A DNA stretch of 64,000 nt, from NCBI GenBank assembly GCA_003166955.1, contig PMUI01000086.1, positions 114,535 through 178,534 of the forward strand. The letters run 5' to 3'. The notes under the pieces were generated by a model. The model did no database searches and was not told the DNA's origin. It worked only from the letters and a program-made list of their open reading frames with translations. The first letter of the stretch is position 1. Each line of letters opens with the position of its first letter. Source of the stretch: Acidobacterium sp. (GTDB taxonomy: Bacteria > Acidobacteriota > Terriglobia > Terriglobales > Acidobacteriaceae). Below are positions 24,819 to 33,165 of this stretch, one piece after another. The position numbers and the translations under genes are program-made.

Positions 24819-26169
24819 CGCGCTGTGCGTTTGTCTGACATTGTCTGCCACGGCGCGGACGCGTCCGCACTACGGCGGCACGTTGCGCATCGAGACGGCG
24901 GGTGACCCGTGGCAAATGCCGGACGGGATTGCACGGCGGCTGGTGCTGGACACGCTGACGAGTGTGTCCGACACGGGCGGCGCGCAGACGGCGCTGGCGG
25001 TGCGGTGGGAGTCGCAGAACGCTGCACATCGGTGGGAGTTTTGGATCCGTCCTGGAGTTCATTTTCAGGATGGGGAAGCGCTCACGTCGGACACGGTGGC
25101 GGCGGCGCTGACGGATGTTTGTGCGAGGCCTGCGGCGAGAATGGGGGCTTGCCCGTGGAGGACGGTGCGCGGTGTCGGACCGTCGGTGGTGTTCGTCAGC
25201 GATTCGCCGGTTCCGGATTTGCCGGAGTTGCTGGCGCAGACCGAATTCGCCATCGCCCGGCAAGATGCTTCGGGCGCGGTGATCGGCACGGGGCCGTTTC
25301 GCGTGACGGGCTTCGCGAACGGCGCGTTGACGTTGGTGGCCAACGACGACTGCTGGTCGGGCCGCCCGTTTGCCGATGGGGTGGAGCTGCGCACGCGACG
25401 CGCGGTGCGCGACCAGTGGCTGGACCTGAGCGTGGGCAAGGCGGATGTTGTGGAGGTTCCACCGGAGTTACTGCGGCAGGCAGAGCAGCAGCACTTGAAC
25501 GTGCTGGTGTCGAGACCGGTGGATTTGCTGGCGCTGACGATTGCGCCGGACGGCTGGTTCGCGAGCCGGGAGATGCGGCAGGCTGCGGCGCTGGCCATCG
25601 ATCGCACGGCGCTGTACAACGTCATTTTTCAGAAGCAGGGCGAGGTGACAGCGAGCCTGCTGCCGCAGTCGCTGAGCGGCTATGCATTTTTGTTCGCGTC
25701 AGACAGGGATCTGGATCGGGCGCGCGCGCTGCGCGGCGGGGCAACGACGGCGACAATGATGCTGAGCACCGCCGACACAAGCGTGGCGGACATGAGCACG
25801 ACGGGGCAGTTGGCGGCGGAGCGGCTGGCGCTCAACCTGCATGAGGCGGGATTCAATGTGCAGGCGGTGGCGGCGCCTGGTTCGCGTCCGACATCGGCGC
25901 TGGCGCTGCGGCGCGTACATCTTGAGGCAACCGGCGCCCAGGCGGCGCTGGACGAGATGCTGGCGCGGTTCGGGCAGAATAGTACCGTGACCGGCACAGA
26001 TGCGGCGGCGTTGTGGCAGCAGGAGCGCGGGGTTCTGGACAACGAAACCATCGTGCCGCTGCTGTGGCTGCCACGGGCGTGGGCGGTGGGCGAGCGGGTG
26101 CGCGATCTGCGCCTTTTGTCTGACGGCGCGCCGGATTTGTCTGACACGTCACTGGAGGGCGCCAGGTGA
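24796..26169 (+). CDS. Family 5 extracellular solute-binding protein without transporter genes
   Basis: The 457-residue protein resembles periplasmic peptide/nickel-type binding proteins (SBP family 5). It has a signal peptide (FVISALCVCLTLSATA), then YGGTLRIETAGDPWQM, the typical beginning of the mature family, WEFWIRPGVHFQDGEALTSD, and IGTGPFRVTGF. The chain is shorter than the usual 500-550 residues. No permease or ATPase gene lies nearby. The gene ends inside the first codons of the sensor kinase (GTGA overlap), so the binding protein is probably a ligand-binding partner of the kinase. That role is inferred from layout. Confidence 0.75.
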   Translation: MDRRFVISALCVCLTLSATARTRPHYGGTLRIETAGDPWQMPDGIARRLVLDTLTSVSDTGGAQTALAVRWESQNAAHRWEFWIRPGVHFQDGEALTSDTVAAALTDVCARPAARMGACPWRTVRGVGPSVVFVSDSPVPDLPELLAQTEFAIARQDASGAVIGTGPFRVTGFANGALTLVANDDCWSGRPFADGVELRTRRAVRDQWLDLSVGKADVVEVPPELLRQAEQQHLNVLVSRPVDLLALTIAPDGWFASREMRQAAALAIDRTALYNVIFQKQGEVTASLLPQSLSGYAFLFASDRDLDRARALRGGATTATMMLSTADTSVADMSTTGQLAAERLALNLHEAGFNVQAVAAPGSRPTSALALRRVHLEATGAQAALDEMLARFGQNSTVTGTDAAALWQQERGVLDNETIVPLLWLPRAWAVGERVRDLRLLSDGAPDLSDTSLEGAR

Positions 26170-27938
26170 CGCTGCGGCAAAAGATGCTGCTGATGCTCGC
26201 GCTGACAGTGATGGGCGTGGTGTTAGCGGTGGGATGGACGGGGTCGGTGCGCGTGCGCCATGTTTTTGAGGACATCGACCGGCAGCAAACGGAGATGTTG
26301 ATGGGCCAGTTCCAGCGGGAATTCAACCAGCGCGGCGCCGATACAGCGGAGGCTGTTCATCGCATGGCGGACAGCGATGTGCTGAAGCGGATCGCCTTCG
26401 ATCTGAACAACGGCGGCGACAGCGCGCCCTATCTGACGGTGGCGCTGCCGCTGGCGCAGGAATACAGGCTCGAATATCTGGAGTTGGTGGCGCATGACGG
26501 CAGCATCATTTCGTCGCTGCAGTGGACGGCGCGGTTTGGATATAAGGAGCCGGCGATTGCTGCGAGTGGCAAGCCCGCGTTTCTGAAGCAGGAGGATCTG
26601 CCGGATGGCACGTCGCAGATCGGAGTGTTCGCGACGCGGACGGTGGCGGGATCGGATCCAGCGTTGTATGTGGTCGGCGGCAGACAACTCGACGCGGGCT
26701 TTCTGCAGGATTTTCCGGTGCCGGCGGGAACGCAGCTGCTGATTTACAGGAATGTTTCGGGGCCGTTTGACACGCACAACTTTGCGGGTGTGGCGGACGC
26801 GCTGAGCGCAGCGGCGCATTATCAGGCGCTGGTGGACGATGCGCGGGCGAACGGACAGAACGCGGAAGGCGTGGTGTACGTGACGAACCGGCGCGAGGAC
26901 AGCATGAGCGTGACGGCGATTCCGCTGAAGGCCGCCGACGGGAATGTGCTGGCGGTGCTGGTGGTGGCCAATTCGCGGCGCAACATGGTGGAGGTGCAGC
27001 GCCACTTTCAGGACATAGCCTACGGCATTGCGGGGCTGGGGATCATTTTCGCGGTGCTGGCGAGTCTTTGGATCGCGGCGCGGATTTCGCGTCCGATTGA
27101 GGAACTGGCGCGGGCCGCGGGCCAGGTGGCGGCCGGCGACTGGGAGACGCGCGTCGATATTCGTTCGCTCGATGAAGTGGGCGCGCTGGCGCGGAGCTTC
27201 AACAATATGACGCGGCAGCTTTCCGAACAGCGTGACCGGCTGGTGCAGACCGAGCGCGTGGCAGCGTGGCGGGAGCTGGCGCGGCGGCTGGCGCACGAAC
27301 TAAAGAATCCGCTCACGCCGCTGCAGATCACCGTGGAGAACATGGTGCGCGCGAAGAAGCTGCCGAAGAAGCAGTTTGACGAGGTGTTCAAGGAGAGCGC
27401 GGCGACGCTGACCGAGGAAATCGAGAACCTGAAGACGATTGTCGGACGGTTCAGCGATTTCTCGAAGCTGCCTAAACCACAGGTAGTGGAGATGGACGCG
27501 CGCGAGGCGGTACGGCGCGTGGTGAAGCTGTATGGGCCAGCGCTCGAAGAGAAGCACATCGAGCTGGGGACGTCGATCAGTGCGGAGCCGCTGATGATCC
27601 TGGGCGACTCAGAGCTGCTGCATCGCGCGCTGTCGAACCTGGTGCTGAACGGGATGGACGCGATGCCGGAGGGCGGCACACTGACCGTGTCGGCTGTGCG
27701 CGCGAAGGAGACGGCGCGGATTTCCGTGTCCGACATCGGCGCCGGTTTGACACCGGAGGAATGCGAGCGGCTGTTCACTCCTTACTACACGACCAAGCAG
27801 CACGGCACGGGGCTGGGGCTGGCCATTGTGCAGTCGGTGGTCGCCGATCACAATGGGACCATCGCGGTGGAGAACGTTGAGGGCGGCGGTGCGCGGTTCG
27901 TTATTGGATTGCCGCTGGTGGAGAATTCGCGCGGATGA
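26166..27938 (+). CDS. NtrY-like sensor histidine kinase with HAMP domain
   Basis: The 590-residue kinase has an N-terminal membrane helix (about 8-25), a periplasmic sensor region of about 250 residues, a second helix near residue 290 (YGIAGLGIIFAVLASLWIAA) and a HAMP domain (RISRPIEELARAAGQVAAGD). The H-box is LAHELKNPLTPLQ with the phosphorylated His near residue 377. A G-box HGTGLGLAIVQSVVADH follows. The histidine-box form is that of the NtrY subgroup. It starts with GTG overlapping the preceding stop and its own stop overlaps the ATG of the regulator. It would phosphorylate that regulator. The signal is probably periplasmic. Confidence 0.9.
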   Translation: MTLRQKMLLMLALTVMGVVLAVGWTGSVRVRHVFEDIDRQQTEMLMGQFQREFNQRGADTAEAVHRMADSDVLKRIAFDLNNGGDSAPYLTVALPLAQEYRLEYLELVAHDGSIISSLQWTARFGYKEPAIAASGKPAFLKQEDLPDGTSQIGVFATRTVAGSDPALYVVGGRQLDAGFLQDFPVPAGTQLLIYRNVSGPFDTHNFAGVADALSAAAHYQALVDDARANGQNAEGVVYVTNRREDSMSVTAIPLKAADGNVLAVLVVANSRRNMVEVQRHFQDIAYGIAGLGIIFAVLASLWIAARISRPIEELARAAGQVAAGDWETRVDIRSLDEVGALARSFNNMTRQLSEQRDRLVQTERVAAWRELARRLAHELKNPLTPLQITVENMVRAKKLPKKQFDEVFKESAATLTEEIENLKTIVGRFSDFSKLPKPQVVEMDAREAVRRVVKLYGPALEEKHIELGTSISAEPLMILGDSELLHRALSNLVLNGMDAMPEGGTLTVSAVRAKETARISVSDIGAGLTPEECERLFTPYYTTKQHGTGLGLAIVQSVVADHNGTIAVENVEGGGARFVIGLPLVENSRG

Positions 27939-29317
27939 GCAAAGCCGACATTCTGATCGTGGACGATGAGGCCAACACCTTGGCGTCGCTGGCGCGGGCG
28001 TTTCGGCTGGCTGGGCATGAGGCCACGGTTTGCGACAACGCGGCGAAGGCGCTGGAGCTGGCGAAGTCGCGGCCGTTCGATTTGATTTTGTCCGACGTGG
28101 TGATGCCTGGGCGGGACGGGTTGGCGCTGCTCGAGGATCTGAAGTCGAGTGGTGTGGCGGCGCCGGTGGTGATGATGTCCGGGCAGGCGCACATCGAAAT
28201 GGCGGTGAAGGCCACGCGGCTGGGGGCGATGGATTTTCTGGAGAAGCCACTCTCGACGGACAAGCTGCTGCTGACCGTCGATAACGCGCTGAAGCTGAAG
28301 CGGCTGGAGACAGAGAACCTGGAGCTGCGGCGCCGCGTGGGCCGCCATGAACTGGTTTGGACTGGCGAGGCGATGCAGCGGGTGATGGCGCAGATCGATC
28401 GCGTGGCGGCCAGCGAGTCGCGCGTGTGCATCTACGGCGAGACGGGCACGGGCAAGGAGCTGGTGGCGCACACGCTGCACGAGAAGAGCGCGCGGGCGGC
28501 GGGGCCGTTTGTCACGCTGAACTGCGCGGCGATTCCGGCGGAGCTGATTGAGAGCGAATTATTCGGGCACGAGAAGGGGTCGTTCACGGGTGCGGCACAG
28601 CGGCACATCGGAAAGTTCGAGCAGGCGCATCACGGAACGCTGTTTCTCGACGAGATTGGCGACATGCCGCTGGCGATGCAGACGCGGCTGCTGCGGGTGC
28701 TGGAGGAATCGGAGGTGGAGCGCATCGGCGGGGACAAGCCGGCGGCGGTCGACGTCCGCGTGGTGGTGGCGACGCACCGGAATCTTGAGGAGATGGTGGA
28801 GGCGGGGAGTTTTCGGCGGGATTTGTATCATCGCGTGGTCGTTTTTCCCATCACGTTGCCGCCGCTGCGAGCGCGGCGGGAGGATATTCCGTCACTGGTG
28901 GAGCATTTTGCGCGGCAGGTGTGCATGCAGAATGGCTGGAAGCCGGTGCCGTTTGCGGCGGAGGCGGTGGAGGCGTTGCGGGAGTATCCGTGGCCGGGGA
29001 ATATTCGCGAGTTGCGCAATGCGGTGGAGCGGTTGTTGCTGCTGGCGGGTGAGACGGTGGTTGCGGCGACGGTGGAGTTGGCGCTGCCGCATCGAGCTGC
29101 GGGCTCGGCTGCCGGTGTGAGCGTGGAGGCGGGAGCGGTGGGCAGTGGTCCGCTCGCGCAACGAGTAGCGGAGTTTGAGCGGGCGACGCTGCTGGCAGAG
29201 CTGGAGCGCTGCGGCGGTCATGTAACGAACGCTGCTAAGGCGGTGGGCCTGGAGCGGAGCCACTTTTACAAGAAGTGCGAGCAGGTGGGGATCGATCTGC
29301 GCGCGGAACGCGGATAG
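27935..29317 (+). CDS. Sigma-54-dependent NtrC-family response regulator
   Basis: The 460-residue protein has a receiver domain with the phospho-acceptor Asp54 in [10 protein letters not shown], an AAA+ domain with Walker A GETGTGKE (about 168-175), the sigma-54 contact loop GSFTGA, and Walker B FLDEIGD. The C-terminal helix-turn-helix is of Fis type ([21 protein letters not shown]). It would activate RNA polymerase carrying sigma-54 in response to the upstream kinase. The loop reads GSFTGA where GAFTGA is usual; Ser at this position is also found in working members. I did not find a clear -24/-12 promoter in the window, so its targets are not visible. Confidence 0.92.
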   Translation: MSKADILIVDDEANTLASLARAFRLAGHEATVCDNAAKALELAKSRPFDLILSDVVMPGRDGLALLEDLKSSGVAAPVVMMSGQAHIEMAVKATRLGAMDFLEKPLSTDKLLLTVDNALKLKRLETENLELRRRVGRHELVWTGEAMQRVMAQIDRVAASESRVCIYGETGTGKELVAHTLHEKSARAAGPFVTLNCAAIPAELIESELFGHEKGSFTGAAQRHIGKFEQAHHGTLFLDEIGDMPLAMQTRLLRVLEESEVERIGGDKPAAVDVRVVVATHRNLEEMVEAGSFRRDLYHRVVVFPITLPPLRARREDIPSLVEHFARQVCMQNGWKPVPFAAEAVEALREYPWPGNIRELRNAVERLLLLAGETVVAATVELALPHRAAGSAAGVSVEAGAVGSGPLAQRVAEFERATLLAELERCGGHVTNAAKAVGLERSHFYKKCEQVGIDLRAERG

Positions 29318-29412
29318 GTTCAGACGCTCGGCAAATTTCGTTCATCTGTCGCGCCAGGGCAGTGAGCGGCGGAGCGCTTGCTAGAGCAACATCTGCGCCC
29401 AAAGTGGTAGCC

Positions 29413-29434
29413 CTGGCACGATTGCGCGTGCCAG
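29413..29434. terminator. Inverted repeat after the NtrC gene
   Basis: CTGGCACG and CGTGCCAG pair across a six-base loop. It may end the preceding transcription unit. There is no T-run after it, so the assignment is weak. Confidence 0.3.
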
Positions 29435-29468
29435 CATCAAGGGCATCTCAGCCAGGATTCTGAGGCCT

Positions 29469-29714
29469 GTGCCCATCGAACTCAGCGTCGTTATGCCGTG
29501 TCTGAACGAGGCCGAGACGCTGGCAGCCTGCATACGCAAAGCCACCTCTTACCTGCGCGGGGCCGGGGTCGCCGGCGAGGTGATCGTTGGAGACAACGGT
29601 TCCACAGACGGATCCCAGGACATCGCTCTGCAGTGCGGCGCTCGCGTGGTTCGTATTCCTCTGCGGGGTTATGGCGCGGCGCTCTATGGCGCATCGTCTG
29701 GGGTTCCGCGGTGA
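29469..29714 (+). pseudogene. Truncated family 2 glycosyltransferase (N-terminal fragment)
   Basis: Beginning at a GTG preceded by GAGG, the frame reads a clear GT2 N-terminus: ELSVVMPCLNEAETLAACI, then GEVIVGDNGSTDGSQDIAL and IPLRGYGAALYGA. This is the nucleotide-sugar-binding half of DPM1-like enzymes. The frame then breaks at about 29695 and the acceptor half (DADDSY region) is absent. It is fused directly to a fragment of a different gene. It cannot be active. Confidence 0.75.
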
Positions 29715-30100
29715 TGCCCTATCACCCACGCGACATGATCGGATGGCCTGTTTCGGTGGCCGATCTGGAGGAAGGCTATCGCGCTGTATGCGGCTGGATG
29801 CCGATTTCGGCGCGGCTCGACGACCTCGCAGCATCGTTCCCGCTCTTCTGCGACTCTCCCGATCCCATGCCGCTCAGCCGACAGGCTGTGGGGATGCTGA
29901 GCGATCTGGACCGGCACAAGTCCCAACTGAACAAAAAGGGCGTTTCCTTCGGGATGGCCAGAATCGCCGTCGTTGCCCGCGGATATGCCGGCTCTCCCGC
30001 TTGCGTGGCCTGTGGCCTGTGTACGTACGGGCGCGTCATCGAGTTGTTGCGCAATCCGCGCAACGCCGTCAGGTCCGCAGTTCGCGGTTCATCCCGCTGA
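29696..30100 (+). pseudogene. Fragment of a GMC-like FAD oxidoreductase
   Basis: In the second forward frame the sequence reads WGSAVMPYHPRDM, then GWPVSVADLEEGY, then DDLAASFPLFCDSPDPM and ACVACGLCTYG. This corresponds to an internal stretch of a GMC-type oxidoreductase with its CVxCGLC-like cysteines. Similarity stops near 30030. There is neither an N-terminal FAD-binding Rossmann motif nor a C-terminal active-site domain, so it is a remnant. The identification is from memory of the family and is less certain than for the other two fragments. Confidence 0.5.
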
Positions 30101-30459
30101 TCGGCAACGGCGCGGCCCCGCAATATCTCATTCCCGAGGAAACGCTGGCCGACCTAACCAGGGACGCTGCCTTCGGCCGCTTCGACCCTGTCGCCGGCCA
30201 GCCCATCACTCTGGCTAATCCTCATCCCTGGCCCTTCCGCGATCTGGTCCGCGGCATCGCGCACGCCGAGGGCCGAAAGGTCGCGTTCATCCCGCTTCCG
30301 TGGCGCTTTTTGTACGCTGGACTCCGGACCGCTGAGGGCCTGGGACGCCGGATGGCCTTTCGCAGCGACAGCGTCATCAGTTTCGTCTACCAGGACCCCG
30401 CACCCGATTTCTCCGCGCTCCGGGCTCTCGGCATCTCCATCCCCGCGTGGCCGGGCTGA
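30080..30459 (+). pseudogene. Fragment of an NAD-dependent epimerase/dehydratase-like protein (C-terminal)
   Basis: In the first forward frame the sequence resumes at FIPLIGNGAAPQYLIPEETL, then PITLANPHPWPFRDLVRGIA and PWRFLYAGLRTAEGLG. It ends ALGISIPAWPG with a stop at 30457. This is the C-terminal third of an extended-SDR protein related to sugar epimerases or NAD(P)H-binding reductases. The N-terminal NAD-binding half with the YxxxK motif is missing. Together with the two fragments upstream it marks a collapsed sugar-modification cluster. Confidence 0.6.
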
Positions 30460-30581
30460 TCAGCAATGGCCGCCCCCCGACACGCGGCCGTTCTTCCGCT
30501 CAGGACTTTTCACAAACATTCACGTTCCTTCAGTCTGCGCCTGATATATAGCCAATCAGGTAAACTGCCCCATACGACACA

Positions 30582-32762
30582 ATGCGGTCCGGCATAATGC
30601 GTAAAGAACCACAGCGCGCGCAGAGCCTCTTCCTCAGCCGCGACGAATCCTGGCTGCGCTTCAACCGGCGCGTGCTGGAAGAAGCCGAAGACGCCTCTAA
30701 CCCGCTGCTGGAGCGGGTGAAATTTCTCGCCATCACTGCCAGCAATCTCGACGAGTTCTTCGAGATTCGCATCGCCGGCGTGCTGCAACGCATTGAAGAC
30801 GGTTACAACGATGCCTCGCCCGACGGTGCAACCCTGCGCGAGTCGCTCGATGCCATGAAGGAAGAGACGCAGCGTTTCGTCGCCGACCAGTATCGCTGCT
30901 GGAACAAGCAACTTCTGCCCGCCATGCGCGCGGAGGGCATTCGCGTTCTCGCCTGGGAGGAGATGGATGAGGAAGCGCGACGTTTCGCGACGGACTACTA
31001 CCAGCGCGAAGTGGACCCGCTGCTGACGCCCATCACCATCGATCCAGCGCATCCGTTTCCGCGGGTGCTGAACAAGGCGATGTGCCTGGCGCTGCTGCTG
31101 CGCCGCAAACGCCGCGGCACGGTGGGGCCGGTGCTGGGGGTGCTGACCGTTCCGCGTGCTCTGCCGCGCTTCGTGCGCATCCCTTCGTCGAAAGGCTCGG
31201 AGGACTTCATCTTTCTGGCCGACCTGATCGAGCGCAACGCGAGCGGCATGTATCGCGGCTACGAGATTCTCTCGCGAGCAGCCTTCCGCGTCACGCGCAA
31301 CAGCAACCTTTACTTTCAGGAAGAGGAGTCGCGCTCGCTGCTGGAGACGGTGCGCGCCGAGCTGCACAATCGCCGCAAGGGCGACGCGGTCCGCCTCGAG
31401 ATCGACAGCCAGGCGGACCCGGAGATCGTCGATCGGCTGCGCGTCAATTTCGAACTCGACGAGTCGCTGGTCTACCACACCGACGGCCCGGTCAATCTCT
31501 CGCGCACCATGACGCTCTACGGCTCATCGTCGCGCTCGGAACTGAAGTTCAAACCCTTCGTCCCGCGAGAACTGCGGCTGAACCGCAAATCCATCGACCT
31601 GTTCGACGAGATTCGCCACCGCGACATCCTTCTCCATCATCCGTACGACTCCTACGATGGTGTGGTGGGTTTCATCGAGGCCGGGGCGCGGGATCCCAAC
31701 GTCGTTTCCATGAAGCAGACGCTGTACCGGACCAGTGCCGACTCGCCCATTTTCCAGGCGCTCACCGAAGCCGCGCAGACCAAAGAGGTCACCGCGGTGG
31801 TCGAACTCACGGCGCGCTTCGACGAAGCGTCGAACATCCGCTGGGCGCGCGATCTGGAAGATGCCGGCGTGCAGGTCTTCCACGGCATCGTTGGCCTCAA
31901 GACACATTGCAAGCTTTCGCTTCAGGTGCGGCGCGACCCCGATGGCGTGGTTCGCCGCTACGCGCATCTCGGTACTGGAAACTACAACCCGGACACTGCG
32001 CGCTTCTACACCGACCTCAGCCTGCTGACCGCCGATCCCGAAATTACCGGCGCCGTCCACAGCGTCTTCAACTACCTCACCGCCCACTCCGAGTCCGACG
32101 ACTACCGCCCGCTGCTGGTTGCGCCGCTCACCCTGGCGGAGAGCTTCATCCGCCTCATTCATCGCGAAGCCGAGCATGCCGCCGCCGGCAGACCTGCACG
32201 CATCATCGCCAAGATGAATTCCCTCCTCGAGCAGAGCATTGTCGAGGCGCTTTACGCAGCGGCCCACGCGGGTGTGGAGATCGACCTCGTGGTACGCGGC
32301 ATCTGCTCGCTGCGCCCCGGCCTCAGGAATCTGAGCGAGCGCATCCGCGTCCGGTCCATCGTTGGCCGCTTCCTTGAGCACAGCCGCCTCTACTACTTCC
32401 TTAACGGCGGCGACGAAGAATACTACTGCGGCAGCGCCGACTGGATGCCGCGCAATCTTTTCGAGCGCTGCGAAGTCATCTATCCCATCCGCGACGCGCA
32501 GATCAAGACCCGCGTGCGCGATGAGATTCTCGCCGGGTATCTCGCGGACAACGTGAAGGCGCGTCAGCTGCAGCCCGACGGCTCGTACATTCGCCTGCAG
32601 GAGGCGGGGAGGCCCGCGTTCAACGTGCAGGAATATTTCATCAAAGTGGCCGAAGGCAAGGCCGACATCGCCGACATTCCGAAACCTCAGCCTGCGCCCG
32701 AGCCGAAGAAGCGACCCAGCCAGCCGAAGAAGCGTATGCCGGCGGCCACAGCGGCGGATTAG
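30582..32762 (+). CDS. ppk1: Polyphosphate kinase 1
   Basis: The 726-residue protein builds polyphosphate from ATP. The N-terminal domain starts with LFLSRDESWLRFNRRVLEEA and FLAITASNLDEFFEIRIAG, the canonical opening. The catalytic region has the conserved GLKTHCKLSL motif, in which the histidine is the expected autophosphorylation site, and YAHLGTGNYNPDTA. The C-terminal domain has EYYCGSADWMPRNLFERCE. Length fits the family. The start may be ATG 30582 or ATG 30597; neither has a strong ribosome site. A Lys/Pro-rich tail of about 25 residues follows the last domain. The next gene starts nine bases after the stop. Confidence 0.95.
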   Translation: MRSGIMRKEPQRAQSLFLSRDESWLRFNRRVLEEAEDASNPLLERVKFLAITASNLDEFFEIRIAGVLQRIEDGYNDASPDGATLRESLDAMKEETQRFVADQYRCWNKQLLPAMRAEGIRVLAWEEMDEEARRFATDYYQREVDPLLTPITIDPAHPFPRVLNKAMCLALLLRRKRRGTVGPVLGVLTVPRALPRFVRIPSSKGSEDFIFLADLIERNASGMYRGYEILSRAAFRVTRNSNLYFQEEESRSLLETVRAELHNRRKGDAVRLEIDSQADPEIVDRLRVNFELDESLVYHTDGPVNLSRTMTLYGSSSRSELKFKPFVPRELRLNRKSIDLFDEIRHRDILLHHPYDSYDGVVGFIEAGARDPNVVSMKQTLYRTSADSPIFQALTEAAQTKEVTAVVELTARFDEASNIRWARDLEDAGVQVFHGIVGLKTHCKLSLQVRRDPDGVVRRYAHLGTGNYNPDTARFYTDLSLLTADPEITGAVHSVFNYLTAHSESDDYRPLLVAPLTLAESFIRLIHREAEHAAAGRPARIIAKMNSLLEQSIVEALYAAAHAGVEIDLVVRGICSLRPGLRNLSERIRVRSIVGRFLEHSRLYYFLNGGDEEYYCGSADWMPRNLFERCEVIYPIRDAQIKTRVRDEILAGYLADNVKARQLQPDGSYIRLQEAGRPAFNVQEYFIKVAEGKADIADIPKPQPAPEPKKRPSQPKKRMPAATAAD

Positions 32763-32771
32763 GGGGCACCG

Positions 32772-33068
32772 ATGTACGGACTGATCGCAAAGATGACGTT
32801 GTTCCCGGGCAAGCGCGAGGAGGTCATTGTGTTGCTCGCGGAAAGCTCGGCGAACATGCCGGGTTGCTTCAGCTACGTCATCGCCAACGACGCCGCGGAC
32901 GAAAATATCCTCTGGGTCACCGAGGTTTGGGAGAGCCGGGCCAGCCACGCTGCGTCGCTCACGCTGCGGGCCGTGCAGGCCGCGATCCCCAGAGTGAAGC
33001 CGCTGGTCGCGAAGTTCGAGCGGGTCGCCGAGACCGAGCCGGTGGCCGGCCTGCCATTTGAGCCTTGA
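32772..33068 (+). CDS. Antibiotic-biosynthesis-monooxygenase-fold protein (putative quinol monooxygenase)
   Basis: The 98-residue product is a dimeric ferredoxin-like ABM-domain protein: MYGLIAKMTLFPGKREEVI forms the first strand and helix, and ENILWVTEVWESRASHAASL the later ones. Small ABM proteins such as YgiN oxidise quinols without a cofactor; others have no known reaction. It overlaps an extended reading of the next gene but sits nine bases behind ppk1, so co-transcription with ppk1 is likely. The exact substrate is unknown. Confidence 0.75.
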   Translation: MYGLIAKMTLFPGKREEVIVLLAESSANMPGCFSYVIANDAADENILWVTEVWESRASHAASLTLRAVQAAIPRVKPLVAKFERVAETEPVAGLPFEP

Positions 33069-33165
33069 CAGATGCTCGCTTCGCCTACAGACTGAAACCC
33101 AACCGGCTCCTCGTCGCGCCGCCCGGCGCACTTTTCTGCGACCCAATCCAGGAGGACTCCTCGCG

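Noticed and set aside
29411..29431. Sigma-54 (-24/-12) promoter, because TGGCAC is followed by TTGC
   Set aside because: The spacing between GG and GC is too short; the sequence is better explained as an inverted repeat.
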